Below, in pieces: positions 32,649-42,201 of a DNA stretch of 60,539 nt. A program made the translations under genes and the position numbers. Each line of letters opens with the position of its first letter. The first letter of the stretch is position 1. The notes under the pieces were generated by a model that did not search any database, was not told where the DNA came from, and saw only the letters and a list, made by a program, of their open reading frames with translations. Source of the stretch: Arthrobacter sp. H5 (GTDB lineage Bacteria; Actinomycetota; Actinomycetes; Actinomycetales; Micrococcaceae); the NCBI RefSeq assembly GCF_000520595.1, contig NZ_KI915000.1, positions 104,845 to 165,383 of the forward strand, written 5' to 3'.

Positions 32649-34654
32649 CTGAGACTTCGCTGCGTACCGGCTACCGCGTGCGCGCCTCCGAACTGACCGG
32701 CCGCAACTGGCTGAACACGGGCGGACGGCAGCTGCAGCTCGAAGACCTGCGGGGCAAGATTGTCATTCTCGATTTCTGGACGTTCTGCTGCATCAACTGC
32801 CTGCACGTCATCGACGAGCTGAGGCCGCTGGAGGAAAAGTACTCCGAGGTGCTGGTCACGGTGGGCGTCCATTCGCCCAAGTTTGAACATGAGGCGGACC
32901 CTGTTGCCCTGGCATCGGCGGTCGAACGGTACGACATCCATCATCCGGTGCTCGATGATCCGGAACTGACCACCTGGCAGGCCTACACGGCCCGGGCCTG
33001 GCCAACGCTGGTGGTGGTGGATCCGGAAGGTTACATCGTTGCCCATCTCTCCGGCGAGGGACACGCTTCCGGCCTTGAGTCGCTGGTTGAGGAACTGGTG
33101 GAGGAGCACTCAGCCAAGGGAACCCTCCACCGGGGCAGCGGCCCGTACGTGCCCGCGGAGTCCACAGCGGGCGATCTGCGGTTCCCGGGCAAGGTTCTGG
33201 CGCTGCCGGAGACCGGGACGTTCCTGGTCGGTGACACCGGCCATCACCGTCTGGTTGAGCTGGAAGCTGACCTGGTGACGGTGCGGCGCACCATTGGTTC
33301 GGGAGAGCGGGGATTCGCCGACGGCGGACTGGACGAAGCCCGGTTCAACGAGCCGCAGGGCCTTGCGCTGCTTCCCGGCGCCATCGCCCGGCAGGTGGGG
33401 TACGACGTCGTTATCGCTGACACGGTCAACCACCGGCTGCGCGGGCTGGCCCTGGCGGACAGCCGCGTATCCACGATTGCCGGCAACGGTGTGCAACGGC
33501 TCCTCGATGCGGAAAACCAGATCAAGGCACGCCCGGTCGAACTGCAGGAAACGTCACATGACCTAGGCGGCTACACGGGCGAACCCCCCGAAGACGCCAC
33601 TCCCCGGCTGGAGGACACCCACCTGGGCATCAACCCCACAGCCATCTCGCTGTCCTCGCCCTGGGACGTCATCTGGTCCTCAACGCTTGAGCGAGTGGTC
33701 ATCGCGATGGCCGGGACACACCAGATCTTCACCTTTGATCCGCTGACCGGATCGGTAGATATTCTTGCAGGAACGGGTCTTGAGGGGCTGCTCGACGGCG
33801 ATTCCTCCGCAGCCTGGTTTGCCCAGCCCTCTGGGCTCACCGAGGACGCCCATGGGAACATCTGGGTGGCCGACTCCGAAACTTCGGCGGTGAGGATCCT
33901 CAGCTTCCTCTCCGTGAACGGACGCGTACGCGTTCAGGTTCAGTCAGCTGTTGGCACCGGCCTCTTCGATTTCGGCTTCAGGGACGGCGGCGCTGACCAG
34001 GCCCGGCTTCAGCACCCGCTGGGCGTCACCGCGCTGCCTGATGGCTCCGTGGCCATCGCGGATACCTATAACGGTGCCGTGCGGCGCTATGATCCCGCAA
34101 CGCGGCAGGTTTCCACGCTGGTCCGGGGGCTGGCCGAGCCGTCGGACGTGCTCGTGGACCAGGCGCCGGTAGCCGACGGCGGCGAGCCCCTGCTCATCGT
34201 CGTCGAAGCGAACAAACACCAACTGGTCCGCGTGCCCATCCCTAAGGAAGCACTCGCCGTGGACGAGGGTGCCTCGCAGACGCAGCGGCCGAAGACCGCC
34301 GTCGTGCCCGGACCGCTGGCAGTGACCATCCGTTTCAGCGCGCCCAAGGGCCAAAAGCTCGACGACCGGTGGGGCGACCCTACGCAGCTGAAGATTTCAT
34401 CCTCCCCGGAATCGCTCCTGGTATCCGGGGGTGGTACGTCTGTGGGGCTGCAGCGTGAACTGGTGTTGTCGGACGAGATCACCGAGGGCGTGCTGCACAT
34501 CACCGCGAGGGCGGCTGCCTGCGACGGCGAGTTGGGCGGCGAGATCCCCGACCATGCGGCCTGCCACCTGTACCAGCAGGACTGGGGCATACCGGTGAAC
34601 TTCAGCGCCGACGGCGAGACGGAGTTGACGCTGGACCTGCGCGGGCTGGACTAG
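32645..34654 (+). CDS. Thioredoxin-like domain fused to an NHL-repeat beta-propeller
   Basis: A 669-residue protein. The N-terminal thioredoxin fold (about 20-165, TlpA-like) has active site WTFCCINCLHV (Cys49-x-x-Cys52, with an additional Cys48) and cis-Pro in ARAWPTLVVVDP. The rest contains NHL repeats (IADTVNHRLRG, VADSETSAVRIL, IADTYNGAVRRY) forming a propeller, then a beta-rich tail. No signal peptide is seen. The overlap with CopD-CtaG suggests a role in redox control of copper delivery or cytochrome assembly; this is inferred from context only. Confidence 0.85.
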   Translation: MTETSLRTGYRVRASELTGRNWLNTGGRQLQLEDLRGKIVILDFWTFCCINCLHVIDELRPLEEKYSEVLVTVGVHSPKFEHEADPVALASAVERYDIHHPVLDDPELTTWQAYTARAWPTLVVVDPEGYIVAHLSGEGHASGLESLVEELVEEHSAKGTLHRGSGPYVPAESTAGDLRFPGKVLALPETGTFLVGDTGHHRLVELEADLVTVRRTIGSGERGFADGGLDEARFNEPQGLALLPGAIARQVGYDVVIADTVNHRLRGLALADSRVSTIAGNGVQRLLDAENQIKARPVELQETSHDLGGYTGEPPEDATPRLEDTHLGINPTAISLSSPWDVIWSSTLERVVIAMAGTHQIFTFDPLTGSVDILAGTGLEGLLDGDSSAAWFAQPSGLTEDAHGNIWVADSETSAVRILSFLSVNGRVRVQVQSAVGTGLFDFGFRDGGADQARLQHPLGVTALPDGSVAIADTYNGAVRRYDPATRQVSTLVRGLAEPSDVLVDQAPVADGGEPLLIVVEANKHQLVRVPIPKEALAVDEGASQTQRPKTAVVPGPLAVTIRFSAPKGQKLDDRWGDPTQLKISSSPESLLVSGGGTSVGLQRELVLSDEITEGVLHITARAAACDGELGGEIPDHAACHLYQQDWGIPVNFSADGETELTLDLRGLD

Positions 34655-34657
34655 CGG

Positions 34658-35641
34658 CTAGTACTCCACCACCGGAGTAACCGTGATTTCCTCATCGGTG
34701 ACCGCCAGCCTGGCAGTGAAGCCGAAGTCCTGCGGCACGCTGATGGGCTCGATGGTGCCGGTGAAGAGGTCCTGAAGGCTGGTGTCCAGCTGGGCCGTGC
34801 CGGTGAGGGGGGCCATGACCCAGTCGCCGTTGAAGGGTTCGATGGACACCGTCGGATACTCGGTGATGGACCATTTGATCTCGCCCGCCACGCGGTTTTC
34901 CGTCTGGAACGCGAAAGGGCAGTTGGCCGGCTGGAAGACAGTCTGCGTGGCACACGTATCCAGGAAGCTCCTGATTTGCGCGTCCACTGCTTCGGAGAGC
35001 TCTTCGGTGGCCTGTGTCGCGAGTGCTATGCGCCCTGCCGATCCCTGCCTGGAGGTCACTGACAAAGTCTGGGCTGGGGCAGCGAAGAACTGGCTGGTGT
35101 AGTGGGCTTCCAGCCCGCCCGGATAGAACACGGCAAACTGATTGCGGCCATCCGGCATGAGTACGCGGGTTCCGTTAACCGTTGCCTCGTTCTCGTTGAT
35201 CACCGAAACCTCCACAACCGGCAGGACGGCAGGAACAAACTCCCAGCGGTTGAAGAACAGCCACTCAGTGCCGGTCTTCTCCAGCACAAACCCGGTGGAG
35301 TGCTCCACTTCGCGGATCATGTACGTGACGGGAACGTCAACCCGGCCGTCTCCCGCTTGGAGCGGCTCTCCAATCTGGACGCTCTCTACCGCAGCCGCGG
35401 ACTGCTGAAGGGCCGGTCCATCAAGCAGCGCCGCATTTGCTTCCGGCATTGACGCGTTGAGCAGCCCCAGCGCACGCTCCCCGTCGCCGTCCTTCAACGC
35501 TTCGAGGTAGCTCTCAACCTGCTGTTCCGGGCTGAAGACGTGAACGTTGACGATGTAAATGGTGGTGATGGCACCCGCGATCGCCAGCATCAGCCCAAGC
35601 AGCCATGCTGCAAGGACTTTTATCACGCGGGAGGATTGCAC
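34658..35641 (-). CDS. Membrane-anchored hypothetical protein
   Basis: A 327-residue protein with one N-terminal membrane helix (about 8-31, VLAAWLLGLMLAIAGAITTI) and a large extracellular part. Residues about 36-110 resemble the small NTF2-like/DUF4878 fold of secreted actinobacterial proteins (VESYLEALKDGDGERAL), and the remainder is beta-rich with two cysteines (DTCATQ, PANCPF) that could form a disulfide. No enzymatic motif was recognised. It converges on the NHL gene and lies upstream of nothing on its own strand. Confidence 0.65.
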   Translation of the reverse strand: MQSSRVIKVLAAWLLGLMLAIAGAITTIYIVNVHVFSPEQQVESYLEALKDGDGERALGLLNASMPEANAALLDGPALQQSAAAVESVQIGEPLQAGDGRVDVPVTYMIREVEHSTGFVLEKTGTEWLFFNRWEFVPAVLPVVEVSVINENEATVNGTRVLMPDGRNQFAVFYPGGLEAHYTSQFFAAPAQTLSVTSRQGSAGRIALATQATEELSEAVDAQIRSFLDTCATQTVFQPANCPFAFQTENRVAGEIKWSITEYPTVSIEPFNGDWVMAPLTGTAQLDTSLQDLFTGTIEPISVPQDFGFTARLAVTDEEITVTPVVEY

Positions 35642-35699
35642 GCTATTACGTTACCCGTAGTAACAGGCAACATTACTAACTGTGTGACACACGCCGGGT

Positions 35700-37403
35700 T
35701 CAGAAAAGCCGACGACGGCGCCTGCGCTTGGTGCCGAACAGGCCGCGCATCAGCTCGCTTCCGATCACGCCTGCCGCCTTGAGTGCGAAGTCCCTCATCT
35801 CGGTGTTGTTCTCCGTGCGCTGTGCCGGCGGTGCCTGTTCTGGCTGCTTTCGTGCTGGCTGTTCCGGCATCTGCGGGACACTTGCCGGGCGGGTGCTGGG
35901 CCTGCCGAGGATCTCTTCTTCGATGCGGCGTGCCTCGGCATCGATCTCTGCCTGGGACATCGGGCGATCGGAATTTTCTTCTCCGCCGGGTGTTGGTGCG
36001 GTTCTGCCGCTCCCGGCGCCCGCCGGCAGGTTGGCGGCAACGCCGTCATTCGTTTTTCCACTGAGCTTTTCGAACGCGGAATGGCTGTCGACGGGCGTGC
36101 CATAGTCCGTCAGGAGTGGAGAAGCGTCGACAATGGCCTGCACCACTGATGCCTCCGATGGTCCCATGGTGGACACCGGTGAGGTCATCCTTGTCCAGGC
36201 GACGGGTGTGGGTGCACCGTTCTCATTCATGACGGTGACCACTGCCTCGCCGATGCCGGCTGAGGTGAGCACCTCTTCCAGGTCATACGGACTGGTGGGA
36301 AATGTGGAAACGGTGGACTTCAGCGCTTTGGCATCGTCGGGGGTGAAGGCCCTGAGTGCATGTTGCACCCGGTTGGCCAACTGGCCCAGCACGTCCGCCG
36401 GTACGTCCTTGGGGGTTTGGGTGACAAAGAAGATGCCCACACCCTTCGAGCGGATGAGCCGGACAGTGGCCTGGATGGAGCGGAGAAACTCCTTGGACGC
36501 GCCGTTGAACAGCAGATGCGCCTCATCCAGGAAGAACACAAGCTTGGGCTTGTCTGTGTCTCCCACCTCCGGGAGTTCAGCAAAGAGGTCCGCGATGAGC
36601 CACATCAGAAAGGTGGAAAAGAGCTGGGGTTTCTGCTGGAGGGTTGGAAGCTCCAGACAACCGATGATCCCGCGCCCGTCATCTGCGGTTCGGAGCAGAT
36701 CCCCCGTGTCGAACTCCGGCTCGCAGAAGAATTTGTCCATACCTTGCGCCTCAAGGGTGATCAGCTCCCGGAGGATAACTCCCGCAGTGGCCTTGGAGAG
36801 TCCCCCGAGTTCCTCCAATGCGGACTTCCCGGTAGTGGAGGTCAGGAACGTGATGACGGCGCGCAGATCCGCGAGGTTATACAGCTCGAGGTCGTTCTTA
36901 TCCGCATAGTGGAACACCAACTGCAGGCTGGATTCCTGGGTCTCATTGAGGTCAAGGACGCGGGATAGCAGCAGCGGTCCAAACGCTGAGATAGTGGCGC
37001 GGACGGGCACTCCCATGCCGTCGCCGCCCAGGGAGTAGTACTCCACCGGAAAGCTCTTCGCTTCCCAGGCCTGGCCTACGCTGACGGTGCGCTTAAGGAG
37101 TTTCTCGGAACCGTTGCCCGGTGTGGATAATCCGGTCAGGTCTCCCTTGATGTCCGCCAGGAAAACCGGCACCCCGTGGGAGCTGAGCTGCTCCGCGATC
37201 ACCTGCAGGGTAATGGTCTTTCCGGTGCCCGTGGCGCCAGCCACCAGGCCGTGCCTGTTCATCATGGCCAGGGGCAGCCGCACGGCCGCATCCTTGTGGA
37301 TCTCACCACCAATGATGCTTGCACCCAAGTGGACCGAAGCACCCTCGAAGGTGTATCCCGACGTTATGTCAGCTGCATGCTCCGCGGTGTCTTTGCTCGC
37401 CAT
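35700..37403 (-). CDS. HerA-like (DUF853) P-loop ATPase
   Basis: A 567-residue ATPase of the HerA/FtsK superfamily. Walker A is GATGTGKTITLQV (about 56-68), and Walker B is LVFFLDEAHLLFNG. FVTQTPKDVPADVLGQLANR and the C-terminal arginine finger region fit DUF853. Residues about 450-545 are a Pro/Glu/Arg-rich linker, and the protein ends in a run of arginines and RRRRLF. HerA proteins translocate DNA, but DUF853 members are uncharacterised. No NurA-like nuclease gene is adjacent, so it is not a classic DNA-end-resection pair. Confidence 0.87.
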   Translation of the reverse strand: MASKDTAEHAADITSGYTFEGASVHLGASIIGGEIHKDAAVRLPLAMMNRHGLVAGATGTGKTITLQVIAEQLSSHGVPVFLADIKGDLTGLSTPGNGSEKLLKRTVSVGQAWEAKSFPVEYYSLGGDGMGVPVRATISAFGPLLLSRVLDLNETQESSLQLVFHYADKNDLELYNLADLRAVITFLTSTTGKSALEELGGLSKATAGVILRELITLEAQGMDKFFCEPEFDTGDLLRTADDGRGIIGCLELPTLQQKPQLFSTFLMWLIADLFAELPEVGDTDKPKLVFFLDEAHLLFNGASKEFLRSIQATVRLIRSKGVGIFFVTQTPKDVPADVLGQLANRVQHALRAFTPDDAKALKSTVSTFPTSPYDLEEVLTSAGIGEAVVTVMNENGAPTPVAWTRMTSPVSTMGPSEASVVQAIVDASPLLTDYGTPVDSHSAFEKLSGKTNDGVAANLPAGAGSGRTAPTPGGEENSDRPMSQAEIDAEARRIEEEILGRPSTRPASVPQMPEQPARKQPEQAPPAQRTENNTEMRDFALKAAGVIGSELMRGLFGTKRRRRRRLF

Positions 37404-37428
37404 AGCTCACAGCGTACACAGCGGAGCC

Positions 37429-37500
37429 CGGTGATCGACCAGGGCCGCCGGGGGCGGGCGGATCGGTGATCGACCAAGTGCCCGCTGGGGCGGGCGTGGA
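37429..37500. repeat. Degenerate tandem repeat in the intergenic region
   Basis: CCGGTGATCGACCA at 37429 and TCGGTGATCGACCA at 37465 begin two similar units of about 36 bp, each ending in a G/C-rich GGGGCGGGCG. The second unit contains a short GCCCGC/GCGGGC hairpin after the ATPase gene's stop region and could terminate the sugar-import operon. Confidence 0.5.
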
Positions 37501-37516
37501 GATCCGGTTGGTTGGT

Positions 37517-37556
37517 GGGTCTCCACGCGGTCGCGAGCGACCTTGGCCGACCACTG
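37517..37556. repeat. Dispersed intergenic repeat, copy 1
   Basis: The unit begins GGTCTCCACGCG and ends GCCGACCACTG, around a GTCGC/GCGAC inverted core. It matches the copy at 42675-42721 at both ends. It resembles short palindromic repeats scattered between genes in Micrococcales genomes (established pattern; identity not checked). Confidence 0.5.
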
Positions 37557-37562
37557 TTAGGC

Positions 37563-38873
37563 CTAGCTGGCCGCTGCGTGCCTGCCGCCCTCTTGCCCGG
37601 TTTGAGACCCGCCTTCGTGCCCGTTCGACGCGTCGCGCTCGCGGGCCTGATCGATCTCCTCGGCGCGCTCCTGGTTGGCCTCTTCGGTGAGCGCAGCACC
37701 CGCTTCCGCATCGCGGGTAAGGTTTTCGCCGGTCTCCGGATCGAAGAGGTGCAGTTTGCGGGTGTCCAGCCAGATCTCTGCCTCGCGGCCGCCACGGATC
37801 CGACTGGCGGCATCCAGGGTCACTACAATCTGCGGACGCAGTTCATCGGCGTCCATGTCGCGTGCCAGGTTGTTCAGCAGTTCGCGGACCTCCGGCGAAG
37901 GATCGAAGTTGATGTACCCGTACTGCTCATTGCCCAGCCATTCGGTGTGCGTGAGCGTCGCGTTGAAGGTGGAGCCGTGTTCGCGTTTGGACTCCTCGAC
38001 CAGCTTGGCGTCTTCAAAAAACTCGGGCCGCACGCCTACCAGCACCACCTTCTTCCCCTCCGCCTTGGCTGCCTTTTCCGCGGGAACATCCAGGTCGCCG
38101 AGAGCAGTCTGGAGCTTGTCGTTCTCGATGGTTGCCGGGAGGAAGTTCATGGATGGCGAGCCGATGAAGCCCGCCACAAACAGATTGACCGGCTGTTCGT
38201 ACAGCTCGCGCGGGGACGCAATCTGCTGCAGCTCGCCCTTCTTGAGCACGGCCACGCGGTCGCCGAGCGTCATGGCCTCCGTCTGGTCGTGGGTCACATA
38301 CACCGACGTGACACCCAGCCGGCGCTGCATCTGCGATATTTCGGACCGCATCTGTCCGCGGAGCTTGGCGTCCAGATTGGACAGCGGCTCGTCAAACAGG
38401 AATGCGTCCGCCTGACGCACAATGGCCCTTCCCATGGCCACCCTCTGGCGCTGCCCACCCGAAAGGTTGGCCGGCTTGCGCTGCAGATGATCCGTGAGTT
38501 CCAGGGTGGACGCGGCTTCGGTCACCAGCTTGTTGACCTGCTCCTCGCTGTGCTTTCCCTTCGCCAGGCGCAGCGGGAAGGCGATGTTTTCATACACTGT
38601 GAGGTGCGGGTAGAGCGCATAGTTTTGGAACACCATGGCCAGGTTGCGGTCGCGGGGAGCCTTGTCATTGACGCGCTTGCCGTCAATCAGGAGCTCACCG
38701 TCGGTGATGTCCTCCAGACCCACGATCATGCGCAGGAGGGTGGACTTGCCGCAGCCGGAAGGTCCAACCAGAATGATGAATTCGCCGTCTGCGATGTCAA
38801 TGCTGATGTCATTGACGGCAGGGAATCCATCGCCGTATTTCTTGACCAGGTTGTTGAGGGTAATCGAAGCCAT
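37563..38873 (-). CDS. sugC: Sugar ABC transporter ATP-binding protein (SugC/UgpC/MsmK type)
   Basis: A 436-residue ATPase. Walker A GPSGCGKST (37-45), Q-loop VFQNYALYP, signature [14 protein letters not shown], Walker B FLFDEPLSNLD and the switch VTHDQTEAM are intact, followed by the MalK-like regulatory TOBE domain from about 240. Family members are 360-395 residues; this one has about 40 extra Glu/Gln/Gly-rich residues at the C-terminus. It closes the LpqY-SugA-SugB operon, and as a multi-purpose-type ATPase may also power the orphan importer at 5710-9150. Confidence 0.88.
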   Translation of the reverse strand: MASITLNNLVKKYGDGFPAVNDISIDIADGEFIILVGPSGCGKSTLLRMIVGLEDITDGELLIDGKRVNDKAPRDRNLAMVFQNYALYPHLTVYENIAFPLRLAKGKHSEEQVNKLVTEAASTLELTDHLQRKPANLSGGQRQRVAMGRAIVRQADAFLFDEPLSNLDAKLRGQMRSEISQMQRRLGVTSVYVTHDQTEAMTLGDRVAVLKKGELQQIASPRELYEQPVNLFVAGFIGSPSMNFLPATIENDKLQTALGDLDVPAEKAAKAEGKKVVLVGVRPEFFEDAKLVEESKREHGSTFNATLTHTEWLGNEQYGYINFDPSPEVRELLNNLARDMDADELRPQIVVTLDAASRIRGGREAEIWLDTRKLHLFDPETGENLTRDAEAGAALTEEANQERAEEIDQARERDASNGHEGGSQTGQEGGRHAAAS

Positions 38874-38905
38874 TTTTTGAGAATCCTTTTCTTAGACAGG
38901 GGCAG

Positions 38906-39754
38906 TTAGCCCTTGACCGCGCCCTGGGTGAGGCCTGAAACAATCTGACGTTGGAACAACAGCACCAACAGGACAATCGGAATGGTGACAATAATGGCCG
39001 CCGCCGAGATGGCGCCTGTGGGTGATTCGAACTGGGACGCGCCCGTGAAGAACGCCAGGGCTGCTGGAACCGGTCTCGCCGCCTCGGTCGACGTGAGCGA
39101 TATGCCGTAGACAAAGTCGTTCCAGGCGATGAAGAAGGCGATGATCGCCGTCGTGAACACACCCGGCGCGGCCAGTGGCACGATCGCCTTCCGGAAGGCC
39201 TGCCACGTTGTGGCGCCGTCCACCTGCGCCGCCTGTTCAAGTTCCCACGGAATCTGGCGGAAGAATGCCGCGAGGGTCCAGATGGAGATGGGCAGAGTGA
39301 GGGACAGGTACGGGATGATCAGGCCGAGCCAGGTGTCATACAGGCCAATGGTCCTCCACAGGTTGAACAGCGGGGTCACAATCGAGATCACCGGGAAAAT
39401 GGAGACAGCCAGTGCGGTGGTGAGGATCAGCTTCTTGCCGGGGAAATCCAGCCGCGCGATCGCGTAGGCGCACAACGTTGCGAGGACGACGGCGATCGCC
39501 GTCGCGATCAGCGAGATGCCGATGGAGTTCCGCAGTGAGCTGAGGAACAGGTCCTGAGCGTCGCCGACAAGGATCTGCTCGTAGTTCGATGTAGTTGCGG
39601 CGCCGGGCGAGGGCAGGAAGCTTCCATTGGTCAGGTCGCTGGGGGATTTGAAGGACGTGGCCAGGATGGACGCCACGGGGAACAGTGCGTACACCAGTAC
39701 CAGGACGGAAATGACTGCCCACCAGACTTTTTCGCGCCGGGAAGAGTTCTTCAT
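38906..39754 (-). CDS. sugB: Sugar ABC transporter permease (SugB/MalG type)
   Basis: A 282-residue membrane protein with six helices. The EAA loop is ELEQAAQVDGATTWQAFRKA then IVPLAAPGV. The start codon shares one base with the upstream permease stop (TAATG), so the two are coupled. Gene order matches lpqY-sugA-sugB-sugC of mycobacteria. Confidence 0.88.
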   Translation of the reverse strand: MKNSSRREKVWWAVISVLVLVYALFPVASILATSFKSPSDLTNGSFLPSPGAATTSNYEQILVGDAQDLFLSSLRNSIGISLIATAIAVVLATLCAYAIARLDFPGKKLILTTALAVSIFPVISIVTPLFNLWRTIGLYDTWLGLIIPYLSLTLPISIWTLAAFFRQIPWELEQAAQVDGATTWQAFRKAIVPLAAPGVFTTAIIAFFIAWNDFVYGISLTSTEAARPVPAALAFFTGASQFESPTGAISAAAIIVTIPIVLLVLLFQRQIVSGLTQGAVKG

Positions 39755-40722
39755 TATTTTTCTCCTCTCGTGCCAGCAAGATCAACCTTGAAGATCTTGA
39801 TGGCCGCGAAACTGATGAGTATGACGCAGATGAACAGCAGCACCGACACGGCTGAACCGAGTCCTATCTCCAGCCGGCTGATCGAGGTGCGGTAGGCCAG
39901 GAGCGAGAGCACCTCCGTGTTGTTCTCACCGTTGGTCATGATGAATACGTTGTCGAATATTCGGAAGGCGTCCAGCGCCCTGAAAAGCACAGCGACCATG
40001 ATCGCTGCTTTCATATTGGGGATGACCACCTTGCGCATCTGTTCCCACCAGGTGGCGCCGTCCACCTTGGCGGCCTCGGTGAGCTCGTCCGGGACCTGTG
40101 CCAGCCCGGCCAGCAGGAGCAGCGAGATGAACGGAGTGGTCTTCCAGATCTCCGATGCCATGATCACAAACAGGGAAGTCCCGGTCTGCGCGAACCAGTT
40201 CAGGTCCGAGTCGATGCCGGGCACCCAGTCGAACCAGGCGTTGACGTATCCCGAGTTGATGTCGAAGGCGTAGAACCAGGCGTAGGCCGAAACCACCGTA
40301 ATGATGCCGTACGGCACCAGGATCGCGGTCCGGAGGATGCCGCGGAGTGACTTGAGTGCCTTGCTCATCACCAGTGCCAGCGCGAACCCGAGGACAAGTT
40401 CGACGGCGACTGTCACCACCGTGATCAGCAGGGTCACCAGGAGGTCCCGCCACCACACCTCATCGGAGAGGATGGTGATGTAGTTGGCGAACCAGATGAA
40501 CTCGCGTTCGTCCGGCGCCGTCAGTCGGAAGGCGAAAAGGGACTCGAAAACCGCCTGCAGGATCGGGTACAGCGTGACCAGCAGCATGACGATGAACGCT
40601 GGGCCGGCCAGATACCAGCCCAGGCGTCGTTCAGCCTTGACCCGGTCGCTGTGCATTTTCTTCGCTGACTTGTCCGATCGTTTGTTGCCGGTGTCCGGTT
40701 TGTTGATCGTTGAGCTACTCAC
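39754..40722 (-). CDS. sugA: Sugar ABC transporter permease (SugA/MalF type)
   Basis: A 322-residue permease with a charged N-terminal tail (1-33) and six membrane helices. It closely resembles mycobacterial SugA in stretches remembered from that family, such as AILVPYGIITVVSAYAW, SEIWKTTPFISLLLLAGLA and LFRALDAFRIFDNVFI. The EAA loop is ELTEAAKVDGATWWEQMRKV then VIPNMKAA. The GTG overlaps the SBP stop. The resemblance is the main reason for proposing trehalose as the ligand. Confidence 0.88.
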   Translation of the reverse strand: MSSSTINKPDTGNKRSDKSAKKMHSDRVKAERRLGWYLAGPAFIVMLLVTLYPILQAVFESLFAFRLTAPDEREFIWFANYITILSDEVWWRDLLVTLLITVVTVAVELVLGFALALVMSKALKSLRGILRTAILVPYGIITVVSAYAWFYAFDINSGYVNAWFDWVPGIDSDLNWFAQTGTSLFVIMASEIWKTTPFISLLLLAGLAQVPDELTEAAKVDGATWWEQMRKVVIPNMKAAIMVAVLFRALDAFRIFDNVFIMTNGENNTEVLSLLAYRTSISRLEIGLGSAVSVLLFICVILISFAAIKIFKVDLAGTRGEK

Positions 40723-42047
40723 AGCAGCTTCTCCCCTCTGAGCACGGCAGTAATGAACTCCTGGGACTCCTCGGGGGTGACATCAGGGTCCACCTCGTTG
40801 GGCGGGCTCCACTCCTGCTGCAGTCCAGTGGAGATTTCGTTGTAGAACGGGGTTTGGGGCCGCGGAGCCGCGAGCTCCAGGGAATCTCGGATTGTCTCAG
40901 CCATTGGGAACTGTTCTTCGATAGCCGGGTCTTCGTAGGCCTCGGAGTTGGACGGCGGGTTCCCGTTGGTGATGAAGTATTCGGTCTGATTCTCCGGCTG
41001 AACAATACACTCGATCGCCTCATAAGCCAGCTCAGGGTTCTGGCTGTTAGCACCAACCCCGAGGTTGATGCCTCCCAGCGGCGGCGCGGTGTCCTCGCCC
41101 TCGTAAACCTGTGGGTAGAGGGCCCAGCCGATATCGTCGATGACCGATTGCTCAAGTGTCCCTGCTTCGACGCCGCTCAGGGTCGCGGGCCAGACGAACG
41201 GATAGTTGACCATGAAGGATCCCTCATTCCCTTGGAAGAGGGTCAGCGATGTGTTCTCGGTCGAGGTGGGGAGCCCGGGCCCGCCAAGCCCTTCGTCGCC
41301 GATGGTTCCGATAATCCGGGCGGCTTCCACTCCTGCTTCGGAGGTAAGGCCCAATTGCAGTTCGTCGGCTGGCGCTTCGGGATTCTCGAGGATCTGGCCG
41401 CCGGCGGATTCAATCAGCGCATTGATCCACACGGTCATCGACTCGGCGGGAGAACCCTGCACGCCCAGGAGCTTCTCCTGTTCGGTTGCGGCTTCCATGA
41501 GCTGGTCCCAGGTGACTGGCTGGGACATGTCCAGCCCGGCGGCCTCGGCCACGGATTTGCGGTACCAAAGAATCTGAGTGTTGGCCCAGAAGGGCACCGT
41601 GACCAACTCGTCCTTCCAGGTGGCCCCGGCAAGGGCGCCATCCAGGGTGTTCTCCGTGGTGGCCTGTGCGACGTCGTCGGGAACCGGTGCCAGGAAGCCG
41701 GGTTCAGCGAGCTCGGGGATGAACGGCGGGTCGATGCTCATGATGTCCATCGAATCGTCGCCGGCTGCGAGCCTGCGGGCCAGCTGTTCACGCTGCGCCG
41801 CGGCATCCGTCGGAAGCAGCGAGGTTTCGATCCGGTAGGCCCCGCCGGCTTCCTCCGTGCACTTCGCCGCAATGGCTGCCTGTCCACCGGCGTCGGGATT
41901 GATGTACCAGGTGAGCGTCTCCACGCCGCCGTCCGCCGGGCCGCACCCGGTCATCGCCATGGTCCCTGCAAGCAGGGTTGCACATGCCCCTGCGTAGGTC
42001 CGGCCTTTGGCCAGACGTTTTTTCCTTCGATTTCCCGGCAATCCCAC
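40719..42047 (-). CDS. lpqY: Sugar-binding lipoprotein (LpqY-like)
   Basis: A 442-residue solute-binding protein with lipobox MTGC (lipidated Cys35) after a basic start. Segments such as QREQLARRLAAGDDSMDIMS, WANTQILWYRK, NYPFVWPA and GGINLGVGANSQ parallel LpqY, the trehalose-binding protein recycling trehalose released from mycolate metabolism. Arthrobacter lacks mycolates, so trehalose here would be a nutrient or osmolyte. GTG 42047 has GGAGG about 5 nt upstream. Ligand assignment rests on similarity and gene order. Confidence 0.82.
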   Translation of the reverse strand: MGLPGNRRKKRLAKGRTYAGACATLLAGTMAMTGCGPADGGVETLTWYINPDAGGQAAIAAKCTEEAGGAYRIETSLLPTDAAAQREQLARRLAAGDDSMDIMSIDPPFIPELAEPGFLAPVPDDVAQATTENTLDGALAGATWKDELVTVPFWANTQILWYRKSVAEAAGLDMSQPVTWDQLMEAATEQEKLLGVQGSPAESMTVWINALIESAGGQILENPEAPADELQLGLTSEAGVEAARIIGTIGDEGLGGPGLPTSTENTSLTLFQGNEGSFMVNYPFVWPATLSGVEAGTLEQSVIDDIGWALYPQVYEGEDTAPPLGGINLGVGANSQNPELAYEAIECIVQPENQTEYFITNGNPPSNSEAYEDPAIEEQFPMAETIRDSLELAAPRPQTPFYNEISTGLQQEWSPPNEVDPDVTPEESQEFITAVLRGEKLL

Positions 42048-42201
42048 CGTGCCTCCACATCGTCGTAGACAGCCCGGTCAGGCGGCAGAGGTTAGCCAGC
42101 CAGACCAAAGCAGCCTTGTCATTGTGACCATATGCCCTGCACGGAAATTACGCTAGGACATAAGGCGGTGCGGTGGGCCGGTGTTATCGGATTGGGGCTT
42201 T

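Noticed and set aside
34658-35641. Lipoprotein
   Set aside because: The N-terminal helix has no lipobox Cys, so it is annotated as a membrane-anchored protein.
35700-37403. HerA-type anti-phage defence system
   Set aside because: The ATPase is a lone DUF853 type with no nuclease, SIR2 or DUF4297 partner, so defence is not supported.
37512-38909. 465-codon open frame on the plus strand opposite the SugC ATPase
   Set aside because: A shadow of the real gene: the minus-strand frame has complete ABC motifs, and the plus-strand reading has none. Long shadows are expected at this GC content.
40710-42068. 452-codon open frame on the plus strand opposite the LpqY-like gene
   Set aside because: Shadow of a solute-binding lipoprotein gene with lipobox and family features; the plus reading is Gly/Arg-rich with no motif.
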